From the NCBI GenBank assembly GCA_023390395.1, contig JAEWCY010000106.1, forward strand, positions 1-19,124: DNA of 19,124 nt, written 5' to 3'. The notes beneath the pieces are model-generated. The model was not told where the DNA came from. It searched no databases and saw only the letters and a list, made by a program, of their open reading frames with translations. A program made the translations under genes and the position numbers. Origin of the DNA: Pseudomonadota bacterium. Its GTDB lineage: Bacteria > Desulfobacterota > Desulfovibrionia > Desulfovibrionales > Desulfovibrionaceae. Shown here one piece after another: positions 1 to 7,364 of the stretch (positions are counted from its first letter, which is position 1; the number at the start of each line of letters is the position of its first letter).

Positions 1-317
1 CCAAGGGCGCGGCCGCGGTCACGGGCGGCGGCTTCATCACCCTGGCCGCCTCGCTCCAGACCGTGGGGCACATCCCCGTGGCCTCGCTCACGCTGCTCCT
101 TGGCGTGGACCGCTTCATGTCCGAGGCTCGGGCCATCACCAACATGATCGGCAACGGCATCGCCACCATCGTCGTGGCCAAGTGGGAGAACGCCCTGGAT
201 GAGGGCAGGCTCGGGCGCGCCTTGTCGGGGAGCCTCGGCGACGCTTGCGCCGACGACCCCGAGGGGGGCGTGCTGGCCGCGAGCCGGTCCGCGGCGCATG
301 GCGCGATCCGCCGCTAG
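1..317 (+). CDS. dctA: C4-dicarboxylate:cation symporter, C-terminal fragment (DctA-like)
   Basis: This is the end of a gene whose beginning lies outside the window; the open frame is already running at base 3 and stops at 315-317. About 104 residues remain. They contain the last conserved block of the dicarboxylate/amino acid:cation symporter (DAACS) family: a glycine-rich AAVTGGGF segment, then VDRFMSEARAITNMIGNG and IATIVVAKWE. In the family this covers the last membrane-embedded hairpin and helix, which bind substrate and cations. DctA takes up succinate, fumarate and malate across the inner membrane. The tail after AKWE is acidic and then Ala/Arg-rich, as is common for the cytoplasmic end. 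A glutamate/aspartate carrier of the same fold is possible, but DctA fits best. It converges on the formate dehydrogenase operon. The hairpin at 355-394 could stop its transcript, but the T-run lies on the wrong side for this strand. Confidence 0.85.
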   Translation, partial: KGAAAVTGGGFITLAASLQTVGHIPVASLTLLLGVDRFMSEARAITNMIGNGIATIVVAKWENALDEGRLGRALSGSLGDACADDPEGGVLAASRSAAHGAIRR

Positions 318-346
318 AAACCGCAAGCGCGGGCGGCCCGTCGCGC

Positions 347-394
347 AAAAAACAGCGGCATGGCCGGAGCGGTTTCACGCCCCGGCCATGCCGC
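347..394 (-). terminator. Intrinsic terminator of the formate dehydrogenase operon
   Basis: The arms GCGGCATGGCCGG (355-367) and CCGGCCATGCCGC (382-394) form a perfect 13-bp stem with a 14-nt loop. Read on the minus strand, the stem is followed after two bases by six T's (A's at 347-352 on the plus strand). It lies about 45 bp after the fdhF stop codon at 440. The T-run shows that it serves the leftward operon. The stem may also hinder readthrough from dctA, which converges on it. Confidence 0.9.
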
Positions 395-439
395 ATGACC
401 TCGCAAGCGAGGGCCACGACAGGTGGCCGCACCGTTTGC

Positions 440-2572
440 TCAGCAGCAGCCCATCCGTTCACGCAACCGGGCGTACTCGTTTCGCACGTACTGTTCGGCC
501 CAGGCCTGGTCCGGGATCCTTTCGACCTTGGCCGCGCAGAACTTGTATTCCGGCGTGCGGGAGATGGGGTCGAGGTTGTTGATGGTCAGTTCGTTGCACG
601 CCCCGATCCACCAGTGGTAGGTCATGTAGACCGCGCCCTTGCGCACGCGCTCCGTTTCCATGATCCGGGCGATGACCTTGCCCCGGCGCGAGGAGATCCA
701 GGCCAGTTCCTGGTCCTCGAGGCCGAGTTCCAGCGCGTCCTCGGGGCTCATCTGGATGTAGCCCGGCTCGTCGGCCACGTTTTGCAGGCCGGCGCAGTTG
801 CCGGTCATGGTGCGCACCGAATAGTGGCTGACCTCGCGCACCGTGGACAGGATCAGCGGATACTCGGCGTCGGGCAGCTCCTTGGGCGCGCGCCACTCGG
901 CGGCGAACAGGATGCCCTTGCCGCTTGGCGTGTCGAACTTGTCGCCGACGTAGAGGTAGGGCGTGCCGGGGTCGTTCTCGTCGCGGCAGGGCCACTGGAT
1001 GCCGCCGAGCGCCTTGATGCGCTTGTAGGTCGCGCCGGCGTAGAGGGGGCACAGGCCGATCATCTCGGTCCAGATCTCCTCGGTATTGTCGTAATGCATG
1101 GGGTAGCCCATGGCCGTGGCCACCAGGGAGATGATCTCCCAGTCGGGCTTGACGTCGCCTTTGGGCGCGACGGCTTTGTTGAAGTGCTGGAAGCCCCGGT
1201 CGGCCGAGCTGTACACGCCCTCGTGCTCGCCCCAGGAGGTGGCGGGCAGGATGACGTCGGCGTGCATGGCGGTCTTGTTGAAGAAGATGTCCTGCACCAC
1301 GACGAATTCCAGGCTGTCCAGGGCATGGCGCATGTGGGCCGAGTCCGGGTCGCTTTGCACCGGGTCCTCGCCGAAGATGTAGAAGGCCTTGAGCTTGCCC
1401 GCGTCGACCTGCTCGGGCACCTCGGTGATGTGAAAGCCCGGTTTGGCCGGCAATCCCTTGACCCCCCAGGCCTTTTCGAACTTTTCCCGGGCCTTGGGGT
1501 CGGTGACCGGCTGGTAGCCGGGGAAGACGTTGGGCAGGCAGCCCACGTCGCAGGTGCCCTGGACGTTGTTCTGCCCGCGCACCGGCCCGACGCCGACGCT
1601 CGGCTTGCCGTAGTTGCCGGTCAGAAGCGCCAGCCCGGACAGGCCCTTGACCACGTCCACCGCCTGGCCGAACTGGGTCACGCCCATGCCCCACAGGATG
1701 AACGACGTGGAGGCCGCCGCGTAGATGCGCATGGCCTTGCGCACGTCGGCGGCCGGCACGCCGGTGATGGCCTCGGCGTATTCCGGGGTATATTTGGCCA
1801 CGATCTCCTTGTACGCCTCGAAGCCCTCGGTGTGGTTGGCCACGTACTCGGGATCGTACAGGTTCTCCGTGATGAGGACGTTGGCGCAGGCGTTGACCAG
1901 GGCCATGTTCGCGCCGTTTTTGATCGGCAGCCACAGGTCGGCGATGCGCACGGCCTCGGTGACGCGCGGGTCGGTCACGATGATCTTCGCGCCCTTTTCC
2001 TTGGCCTTGACGATGCGCCGCGCCACCACGGGATGGGTCTCGGCGGCGTTGTAGCCGAAGATGAACAGGCACTTGGCGTCCTCGATCTCGGGGATCGAGT
2101 TGGACATGGCCCCGTTGCCCAGGGTGTAGGCCAGGCCGGCCACGGACGGCGCGTGGCAGACCCGGGCGCAGTGGTCCATGTTGTTGGTGCCGATGACGGC
2201 CCGGGCGAACTTCTGCATGACGTAGTTGGACTCGTTTCCCGGTCCCCGGGCCGAGCCGCAGCACATGACGGCGTCCGGGCCGTATTTCTTCTTGATCTCG
2301 CCCAGCCGCCTGGCGACCAGGTCCACGGCTTCCTGCCACGAGGCTTTGACGAAGGCCCCGTCCTTCTTGACGAGGGGATGGGTCAGGCGCTTGGTCAGGC
2401 GCTGGGTGTCGTTGAGGAAGTCCCAGCCGTAGCGGCCCTTGAGGCACAGCATGCCCTCGTTGGTGCGGCCGTTGGCTCCCTCGGCCCCGACGATCCTGCC
2501 GTCCTCGACGAGCAGGTCGATGTGGCAGCCGCCGCCGCAGTACGGGCAGATGGTCTGGACTTTTTCAGGCAT
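440..2572 (-). CDS. fdhF: Formate dehydrogenase H-type catalytic subunit, cysteine form (FdhF)
   Basis: A 710-residue molybdenum (or tungsten) bis-pyranopterin enzyme that interconverts formate and CO2. It matches E. coli FdhF (715 aa) from end to end. Residues C9, C12, C16 and C43 bind the [4Fe-4S] cluster, and K45 follows in CLKG, as in E. coli. The active-site block reads HCARVCH. Cys139, encoded by TGC at 2156-2158, replaces the selenocysteine of E. coli, and His140 follows it. The PVRGQNNVQG block holds the arginine used in formate binding. The closing NELT...SRTPEYK part belongs to the molybdopterin-binding C-terminal domain. There is no Tat signal, so the enzyme is cytoplasmic. The ATG overlaps the stop of the upstream ferredoxin-like gene by 8 bp (ATGCCTGA), which indicates translational coupling. 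No hydrogenase or NAD-binding subunit is nearby, so the final electron acceptor is unknown. Confidence 0.93.
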   Translation of the reverse strand: MPEKVQTICPYCGGGCHIDLLVEDGRIVGAEGANGRTNEGMLCLKGRYGWDFLNDTQRLTKRLTHPLVKKDGAFVKASWQEAVDLVARRLGEIKKKYGPDAVMCCGSARGPGNESNYVMQKFARAVIGTNNMDHCARVCHAPSVAGLAYTLGNGAMSNSIPEIEDAKCLFIFGYNAAETHPVVARRIVKAKEKGAKIIVTDPRVTEAVRIADLWLPIKNGANMALVNACANVLITENLYDPEYVANHTEGFEAYKEIVAKYTPEYAEAITGVPAADVRKAMRIYAAASTSFILWGMGVTQFGQAVDVVKGLSGLALLTGNYGKPSVGVGPVRGQNNVQGTCDVGCLPNVFPGYQPVTDPKAREKFEKAWGVKGLPAKPGFHITEVPEQVDAGKLKAFYIFGEDPVQSDPDSAHMRHALDSLEFVVVQDIFFNKTAMHADVILPATSWGEHEGVYSSADRGFQHFNKAVAPKGDVKPDWEIISLVATAMGYPMHYDNTEEIWTEMIGLCPLYAGATYKRIKALGGIQWPCRDENDPGTPYLYVGDKFDTPSGKGILFAAEWRAPKELPDAEYPLILSTVREVSHYSVRTMTGNCAGLQNVADEPGYIQMSPEDALELGLEDQELAWISSRRGKVIARIMETERVRKGAVYMTYHWWIGACNELTINNLDPISRTPEYKFCAAKVERIPDQAWAEQYVRNEYARLRERMGCC

Positions 2573-3164
2573 GGTCTTGTCCTCCGAGAGGCGCGCCGGC
2601 GGCGAGAAGCGCCAGTTCCGCCGCGCGGGTTTTGCGTTTGGCCGCGACGCTGGCCTGCATGGTCGCGCCGCGAATCGGGGTGAAGGCGTCGGTGGGGCAG
2701 ACCCCGGCGCAGGCCGGCCCTTCCGGGCGGCCCTGGCACAGGTCGCACTTGAGGGCGACCAGCGTGTCCTTGCCGCTCGCGCCGGCCTCGTGCACCACCT
2801 TGAGGCCCGGCTGTTCGAGCCGCCGCCCGGCCAGCAGGCGGGGGGCGATGTCCATGGCGCCGAAGGGGCAGGCCATCAGGCAGCTCTTGCAGCCGATGCA
2901 GGCCTCGGGCACGACCTGGATGGAACCGCCCTGGCTGACGATGGCCCTGGTCGGGCAGACGTTGGCGCAGGGCGCGTCCTCGCACTGCCGGCATTGCACC
3001 GGCGCGCTGACCTTGACCGTCTTGATCACCCGCAGGCGCGGGCTGAAGTTGTCGATCTCCCCCGTGACGATGGCGTCGGGCGAACCGTGCGCCAGCACGC
3101 AGGCGATCTCGCAGGTGCGGCAGCCAATGCATCGCGTCGGATTGGCCACCAGGAAGTCGTTCAT
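2565..3164 (-). CDS. Four-cluster [4Fe-4S] ferredoxin-like electron-transfer subunit (HydN/HycB-like)
   Basis: A 199-residue polyferredoxin with sixteen cysteines in four groups: C12/15/18/22, C58/61/66/70, C89/92/95/99 and C140/143/152/156. This is the layout of the HydN, HycB and FdhB-type subunits that carry electrons between a formate dehydrogenase and its partner. The ATG at 3164 is chosen because a strong ribosome-binding site (AAAAGGAG, 3171-3178) lies just upstream and the Cys motif follows at once; longer starts would add a low-complexity Arg-rich leader. The protein has no signal peptide and no membrane anchor, which points to the cytoplasm. It overlaps fdhF by 8 bp, so the two are probably a complex. 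E. coli has the similar hydN-fdhF pair. The choice between HydN and HycB cannot be made from sequence alone. Confidence 0.88.
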   Translation of the reverse strand: MNDFLVANPTRCIGCRTCEIACVLAHGSPDAIVTGEIDNFSPRLRVIKTVKVSAPVQCRQCEDAPCANVCPTRAIVSQGGSIQVVPEACIGCKSCLMACPFGAMDIAPRLLAGRRLEQPGLKVVHEAGASGKDTLVALKCDLCQGRPEGPACAGVCPTDAFTPIRGATMQASVAAKRKTRAAELALLAAGAPLGGQDHA

Positions 3165-3994
3165 AGCGGACGCTCCTTTTCCGGTTTGGCCGCGAAGCGG
3201 GCGCAAGCGCGCGGGGGGCTTTCGGGACGGCCTGGCCGTTCCCGCCGTGGCGCGGGCGGACGCCGCGCCTCGCGGCCGGTTTCCGTTGTACTGACACGAA
3301 TAGTGCAATAACCGAGCCTGCCATGGAGAGCGGGTGTGGCCGCGAGTGCCGAAAAAGACGTATGTTTTCAGGCAATAATGAAGAGAGTTATTGAGGAGAG
3401 GCGAACCTGCCCTGGCGGAGGATTGTATTTTCAAATGACAGTGAAACGTGCAACTGCAAGAAGTGCATGCATTTCAAAGACTCTTCATGTGGTTTTTGAC
3501 ATAACGCAAGAGAGTGAAAGGAAATCGTCGCGGTGCGCCCGAGAGGAAAAGTGGTGGATATCGAGAGGGATGTGCCGGAGAGGCGATGCCGCGCCGGGAA
3601 ATGCCGAAGGAACTCGGTTTCCTTTTGCGCGGTGCGGGTATGCGTGGAGCCTCCTTGGATTGCTTCCGTCTATCGCCTCCTTGGAAAAGACGTATTGAAA
3701 GCGTCTATGGAAAAAAGGTTGTCGATACGCTTTCTATGGAGCTGTGGGGGCGCGGGGCGTCCGGAGGCGGCCCTGCCGCCAGTCTCCGCGCCGTCGGTAC
3801 GTTCGCCCGTTCGGCGCGCCCTTGCGGGCGGGGGAGGGCGCGGGTATCTTCGCACCCCTGGCCCGCGCGGGCGGCTTTCCCGGCAGGCCGGCCTTTTTGA
3901 CCTCGTGCCGCTCCGGCCGCCGCAAACGGCGGGCCGGCGCGGCACGCAACGCATCCGCGCGGGCGAACCGCCGCGCGGCATCCTGGAGACGCCG
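3165..3994. other. Long intergenic region with an A/T-rich core
   Basis: About 830 bp separate the divergent formate dehydrogenase operon and the tetR gene. Roughly 3290-3740 is clearly richer in A/T than the coding DNA around it. The open frames that cross it give no recognisable protein and do not show the GC-rich codon use of the neighbours. Promoters for both operons should lie here, but I find no convincing -35/-10 pair and no sigma-54 site. Short repeats are present: AAAAGACGTAT at 3353-3363 and 3685-3695, GGAGAGGCGA at 3395-3404 and 3577-3586, and inverted GAAAGCGT/ACGCTTTC at 3697-3704 and 3727-3734. The stretch 3740-3994 is GC-rich and featureless apart from the tetR ribosome-binding site. 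Confidence 0.6.
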
Positions 3995-4633
3995 ATGCCC
4001 GCGACGAGCGCCAAACGCCTTCCCGGTCGCCCCCGCAGCGACGCCGCGCGCACCGCCGTGCTCGAGGCCGCCGCCAGGCTGCTCGATGAGGTCGGCTTTT
4101 CCCGGCTGACCATGGAGGGCATCGCGGCCAGGGCCAAGGTGGGCAAGGCCACGGTGTACCGCTGGTGGCCGAGCAAGGGCGCGGTGGCCGTGGAAGCCTT
4201 CCTCACGGCCATCTCCCCCAAGGTCGCCTTCCCCTGCACGGACTCGGCCGTGGCCGACGTCACCACGCAGATGCTGCGCCTGGCCGAGGCCTATCGCGGA
4301 GCCAACGGCCGCATCGTGTCCGAGCTCATCGCCCTGGGCCAGGCCGATCCCGAGATTCTCGCCGCCTTTGTGGACGGCTACATGGTCCCGCGCCGCGACG
4401 CGGCCAAGGCGGCTCTGGGGCGCGGCGTCGCCGCCGGGGAGATCCGGGCCGACGTCGACCCCGACCTCATGGTGGACGCCCTCTACGCCCCCATCTTCCA
4501 CCGCATGCTGCTGCGCCACCAGCCCCTGGACGACGCCTTCGTGCGCCGCCTCGCCGCCCTGGTCTTCTCCGCCCTCGCCCCCGAGCAAGCGTCCCCGGCC
4601 GGATCGGACGGCGGGGACGACTCCCGCTCCTGA
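3995..4633 (+). CDS. TetR/AcrR-family transcriptional repressor of the adjacent MFS gene
   Basis: A 212-residue regulator with the TetR DNA-binding domain at its N-terminus: GRPRSDAARTAVLEAA leads into the helix-turn-helix at about residues 38-57 (LTMEGIAARAKVGKATVYRW), a textbook TetR signature. The rest is a helical ligand-binding and dimerisation domain with little sequence identity to a named member. The ATG at 3995 has a GGAG box at 3985-3988 and puts the GRPR segment close to the start; the longer in-frame extension is low-complexity and unlikely to be translated. It points toward the MFS gene 236 bp downstream, and palindromic sites of the expected type lie between them, so it probably represses that exporter until an inducer binds. 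The ligand is unknown. Confidence 0.88.
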   Translation: MPATSAKRLPGRPRSDAARTAVLEAAARLLDEVGFSRLTMEGIAARAKVGKATVYRWWPSKGAVAVEAFLTAISPKVAFPCTDSAVADVTTQMLRLAEAYRGANGRIVSELIALGQADPEILAAFVDGYMVPRRDAAKAALGRGVAAGEIRADVDPDLMVDALYAPIFHRMLLRHQPLDDAFVRRLAALVFSALAPEQASPAGSDGGDDSRS

Positions 4634-4661
4634 CCGTTTTCCCGCTTTCGGCCTGTCTTTG

Positions 4662-4695
4662 CGCGCGGAGAATTTCTTCTCCCGTGGCGTTTTTT
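4662..4695 (+). terminator. Possible intrinsic terminator after the first tetR gene
   Basis: GGAGAA (4667-4672) and TTCTCC (4677-4682) form a 6-bp stem with a 4-nt loop. Outer CGC/GCG bases could extend it imperfectly, and six T's follow at 4690-4695. It lies about 30 bp after the tetR stop and just before the likely MFS promoter, which is where a terminator would separate the two units. The stem is short and interrupted, so the call is tentative. Confidence 0.45.
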
Positions 4696-4699
4696 CGTC

Positions 4700-4748
4700 T
4701 TGACGAGCTGTCGGACCTGATTATATACGAGACGTATCGTTTCGATAC
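4700..4748 (+). promoter_or_regulatory. Promoter overlapped by TetR-type operator (site 1)
   Basis: TTGACG at 4700-4705 and an A/T-rich -10 (TATATA, 4722-4727, spacer 16) form a plausible sigma-70 promoter in otherwise GC-rich DNA. The -10 overlaps ATACG-AGA-CGTAT (4725-4737), a perfect 5-bp inverted repeat. This runs into a second overlapping palindrome, GTATCG-TTT-CGATAC (4734-4748). A repressor bound here would block RNA polymerase. A near-identical copy of the first palindrome lies at 4834-4846. Confidence 0.7.
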
Positions 4749-4833
4749 TGGGGCAACCGTCCGCCGGCAGCGAGGTCGGTGAAAGGGGATGGGGGTGCCC
4801 GTCATCGTCGAGGTCCGGTTTGGATAATATTAA

Positions 4834-4846
4834 ATACGAAACGTAT
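4834..4846 (+). promoter_or_regulatory. TetR-type operator (site 2) next to the MFS ribosome-binding site
   Basis: ATACG-AAA-CGTAT is a perfect inverted repeat and differs by one base from the core of site 1. It lies about 10 bp before the AAGGAG ribosome-binding site of the MFS gene, in an A/T-rich stretch that includes GATAAT at 4823-4828. Either a second promoter starts nearby or this site works together with site 1 about 109 bp upstream, for example as a roadblock or through looping. Confidence 0.72.
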
Positions 4847-4869
4847 AGTTTTTAAAAAGGAGCAACCTC

Positions 4870-6069
4870 ATGCAACACGCGACATGCCTCACCCTCGACG
4901 CCGCAATCCGCCGGGAGCCCGGCGCGGGAACCGTGGCCCTCATGGCCGGCGCGGCCGGACTGGCCGTGGCGAGCATTTACTACAACCAACCGATGCTCGG
5001 CATCCTGGCCCAGGACTTCCACGTCGGCGCGGCCGACGTCTCCTGGATCGCGGTGCTGACCCAGGTCGGCTACGCCCTGGGACTCCTGTTCCTGGCCCCT
5101 CTCGGCGACCGCTTCGAGCGGCGGGGGCTCATCTTCGCGACCTTCGTGGGCCTTTCCCTGGCTCTGGCCGTGGCGGCGGCGGCCCCGGGGCTCGGCCTGT
5201 TGCTGGCCGCCAGCCTGGCTGTGGGCATGCTGGCCACCGTGGCCCAGCAGGTGGTGCCCATGGCCGCGCACCTGGCCGGGGAGAAGCGGCGGGGAAGCGT
5301 GGTCGGCGTGGTCATGGCCGGGGTGCTGGCCGGGATTCTCCTGTCGCGCACGATAAGCGGCCTGGTCTCCGCCTACGGGAGCTGGCGGGCGATGTTCGCC
5401 GCCTCCAGCGCCGCGACCCTCGTCATGAGCGCCGTGCTCCTGGTGCGGCTGCCGCGCGTCTCGCCGGCCACGGCCATATCCTACCCGGGCATGCTCGCGT
5501 CCCTTGGCCGGCTCTTCGCCCGGCACCGGACGCTGCGCCGGGCCGGACTGGTCCAGGGCCTGCTCTTCGGCGGCTTCGTGGCCTTCTGGGCCAATCTGGC
5601 CCTGTTCCTGGAACAGCCGCCGTTTTCCCAGGGCAGTTCCGTGGCCGGACTGCTCGGGCTGGTCGGCGTGGCCGGCGTGGCGGCCGCGCCCCTGGCCGGC
5701 CGGCTGGCCGACAAGGGCGGCAACGGCCGGCTCGTGGCCTGGGGCGGCGCGGCCGTGGCGGCTTCCTTCGTGCTGCTCGGCGGCTTTCCCGGCTCCTGGC
5801 TCGCCCTCGTGGCCGGCATCCTGCTCATGGACGTGGGGCTGCAATCGGCCCTGGTGGCCAACCAGGCCAGGGTCTACGCCCTGGACGGCGCGGCCCGCAG
5901 CCGGGTCAACACGGTTTTTATGACCATGATGTTCCTCGGCGGAGCGCTGGGCACGGCCCTGGGGGCGCAGGCCTTCGCCCGGTTCGGCTGGCTGGGCGTG
6001 TGCGTCATGGGCGCGGCCTGCGGCGCGGCGGGACTTCTTCTCGAGCTGTCGGCGGGGCGGCGGGCCTGA
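4870..6069 (+). CDS. Major facilitator superfamily drug/metabolite efflux transporter
   Basis: A 399-residue inner-membrane protein made almost entirely of hydrophobic segments, consistent with twelve transmembrane helices. The first helix contains SIYYNQPMLG, typical of the AraJ/YnfM-like branch of proton-driven MFS exporters. The loop after helix 2 holds the MFS motif A region (APLGDRFERRG), and the matching loop in the second half reads LAGRLADKGG. There is no signal peptide. The ATG at 4870 follows a strong AAGGAG. The tetR gene upstream and the two operators indicate substrate-induced efflux. The substrate cannot be deduced. The gene converges on prpF and ends before a strong hairpin. 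Confidence 0.88.
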   Translation: MQHATCLTLDAAIRREPGAGTVALMAGAAGLAVASIYYNQPMLGILAQDFHVGAADVSWIAVLTQVGYALGLLFLAPLGDRFERRGLIFATFVGLSLALAVAAAAPGLGLLLAASLAVGMLATVAQQVVPMAAHLAGEKRRGSVVGVVMAGVLAGILLSRTISGLVSAYGSWRAMFAASSAATLVMSAVLLVRLPRVSPATAISYPGMLASLGRLFARHRTLRRAGLVQGLLFGGFVAFWANLALFLEQPPFSQGSSVAGLLGLVGVAGVAAAPLAGRLADKGGNGRLVAWGGAAVAASFVLLGGFPGSWLALVAGILLMDVGLQSALVANQARVYALDGAARSRVNTVFMTMMFLGGALGTALGAQAFARFGWLGVCVMGAACGAAGLLLELSAGRRA

Positions 6070-6092
6070 GCGTCGCGCGCGGCCAGGGGAAA

Positions 6093-6129
6093 GCGCCGGC
6101 GGCCTCCGGGGAACGGAAGCCGCCGGCGC
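6093..6129. terminator. Hairpin between convergent MFS and prpF genes
   Basis: GCGCCGGCGGC (6093-6103) pairs perfectly with GCCGCCGGCGC (6119-6129). After one mismatch, TCCG/CGGA extends the stem to a 5-nt loop. It sits in the 65-bp gap between two converging stop codons, so it probably ends or protects both transcripts. Neither side has a strong T-run (only TTTCCCC on the minus side), so it is not a classical intrinsic terminator. Confidence 0.65.
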
Positions 6130-6134
6130 GTGCG

Positions 6135-7298
6135 TTACAGGCAGTCCACCGAATCGGCCCAGGGCTTGAGCGCGATGTAGCCCTCCATGATCCTCCGGGC
6201 GGTGCGGCCGTAGGCGGCGCGCCGCACGACGTAGCCGTCGCCGGTCTTTCCCACCGCCACCTCGACCTCCATGACGCCGCAGGGATGGCCGATGCGAAGC
6301 GTATCCGAGGCCAGCGTCGCCTCGGTCAGGACGTCGTGGACCACGGTGCCTGGCAGCCGCGAGGCCACGGCCGTGCAGACCGCGCCCGTGCCGGAATAGG
6401 TCCGGTGGTAGGCCCCGGCGAAGCGGATGACGCCCTTGACGTCGTAGGTTTGCGGCGCGACTTCCAGGCCGGTCTGGAAGTTGGGGTAGGGGACCGGCGG
6501 GGCGACGAAGACGCAAAAAGGCATGGTGGGGTTGGTCTGCAAAAAGGTCGGCAGGTCCTTGTAAAGCCCCAGGCGCACCCCGGCCGTGCCGCGGATCTTG
6601 TCGGCCAGATTGCCCGTGCGCGCGTCCTGGAGCACCGAGGCGAAGGGCTCGCGGCCGGTCAGCCCCACGTCCGCCGCCCGGACGAAGACGGCGGGATTGG
6701 CCGCGTCCACGATGGACACGCTAAACGTGCCGCAGCCCTCGACCTCGAGTTCCTCCGCGGCCTTGCCTGTGGGCAGAAGGCCCCTGCCGAGGGTGCCGCC
6801 GGTCTTGGCGAAGTCGAGCAGGATCTTGGCCCCGGTTCCGGGCACGCCGTCGATGGCGTACTCGCCCGCGACCTGGGCCTTGCCGTTTTTAACCGGCACC
6901 TCGGCCGTGATGACCTTGCCGGTGTTGGTGTTGAAGATGCGCACCTTGGTCATGGGCGAAACCGGCCGCACCAGCCCCTCGTCGATGGCGAAGGGGCCCA
7001 CGCCGGCCGAGATGTTGCCGCAGTTGATGCGGTAGTCCACCAGCGGCTCGGTGAACATGACCTGGCCGAAGGTGTAGTCCACGTCCGCGTCCGGCCGGTC
7101 GCTCGGCCCGATGACGGCCGTCTTGCTGGTCAGCACGTTGGCCCCGCCCAGGCCGTCGATCTCGGTCACGTCCGGGCTGCCGTAGACGTCCAGGATGACC
7201 CGGTCGCGAAGGGCCGGGTCGGCCGGCAGGTCGCCCGCGTGGAAATAGACGCCCTTGCTCGTGCCGCCGCGCATGAACACGCCGCGAATCCTCTTCAT
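6135..7298 (-). CDS. prpF: PrpF-family C=C bond isomerase (methylaconitate isomerase / 4-oxalomesaconate tautomerase-like)
   Basis: A 387-residue cytoplasmic protein of the PrpF family, which has a doubled diaminopimelate-epimerase fold. The family moves a double bond in unsaturated polycarboxylic acids: 2-methylaconitate (PrpF), methylitaconate (Mii) or 4-oxalomesaconate (GalD, LigU). It begins with the family's MRGGTSKG block at residues 9-16. GLGGANVLTSKTAV (around 50-63), the NCGNISAGVGPFA cysteine loop (around 92-104) and GVPGTGAKI follow. The GHPCG-type segment near the C-terminus (RIGHPCGVMEVEV) carries the second conserved cysteine. Length and motifs show a complete gene. The ATG has a GGGGAGG box upstream. 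It is the last gene of the ubiD-ubiX operon, 66 bp after the YhbP-like gene. No methylcitrate-cycle genes are nearby, so a role in propionate metabolism is less likely than a role with the UbiD enzymes. Confidence 0.87.
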   Translation of the reverse strand: MKRIRGVFMRGGTSKGVYFHAGDLPADPALRDRVILDVYGSPDVTEIDGLGGANVLTSKTAVIGPSDRPDADVDYTFGQVMFTEPLVDYRINCGNISAGVGPFAIDEGLVRPVSPMTKVRIFNTNTGKVITAEVPVKNGKAQVAGEYAIDGVPGTGAKILLDFAKTGGTLGRGLLPTGKAAEELEVEGCGTFSVSIVDAANPAVFVRAADVGLTGREPFASVLQDARTGNLADKIRGTAGVRLGLYKDLPTFLQTNPTMPFCVFVAPPVPYPNFQTGLEVAPQTYDVKGVIRFAGAYHRTYSGTGAVCTAVASRLPGTVVHDVLTEATLASDTLRIGHPCGVMEVEVAVGKTGDGYVVRRAAYGRTARRIMEGYIALKPWADSVDCL

Positions 7299-7364
7299 GG
7301 CCAGCCTCCCCTTGTCCCGGCGGGACGTTGCGGTGGACGGGCGACGGCGGCTGCGGCCGCGCCC

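Noticed and set aside
2156..2158. Possible selenocysteine codon in fdhF
   Set aside because: The codon is TGC, an ordinary cysteine; no in-frame TGA is present.
245..2683. Long plus-strand open frame of about 800 codons across the formate dehydrogenase gene
   Set aside because: It is the antisense shadow of fdhF in high-GC DNA; its translation is Gly/Ala/Arg/Val-rich without a family motif, while the minus-strand frame matches FdhF along its full length.
3165..3500. Sigma-54 promoter for the formate dehydrogenase operon
   Set aside because: No TGGCAC-N5-TTGC match on the minus strand; the nearest TGGCAG/TTGCA pair has a spacing of 9, not 5.
3336..3698. 120-codon plus-strand frame in the intergenic region
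   Set aside because: No recognisable domain, no good ribosome-binding site, and codon use unlike the neighbours; kept only as part of an unexplained A/T-rich region.
3886..3899. Terminator at GGCCGGCC followed by T5
   Set aside because: The palindrome has no room for a loop, and no better stem could be drawn.
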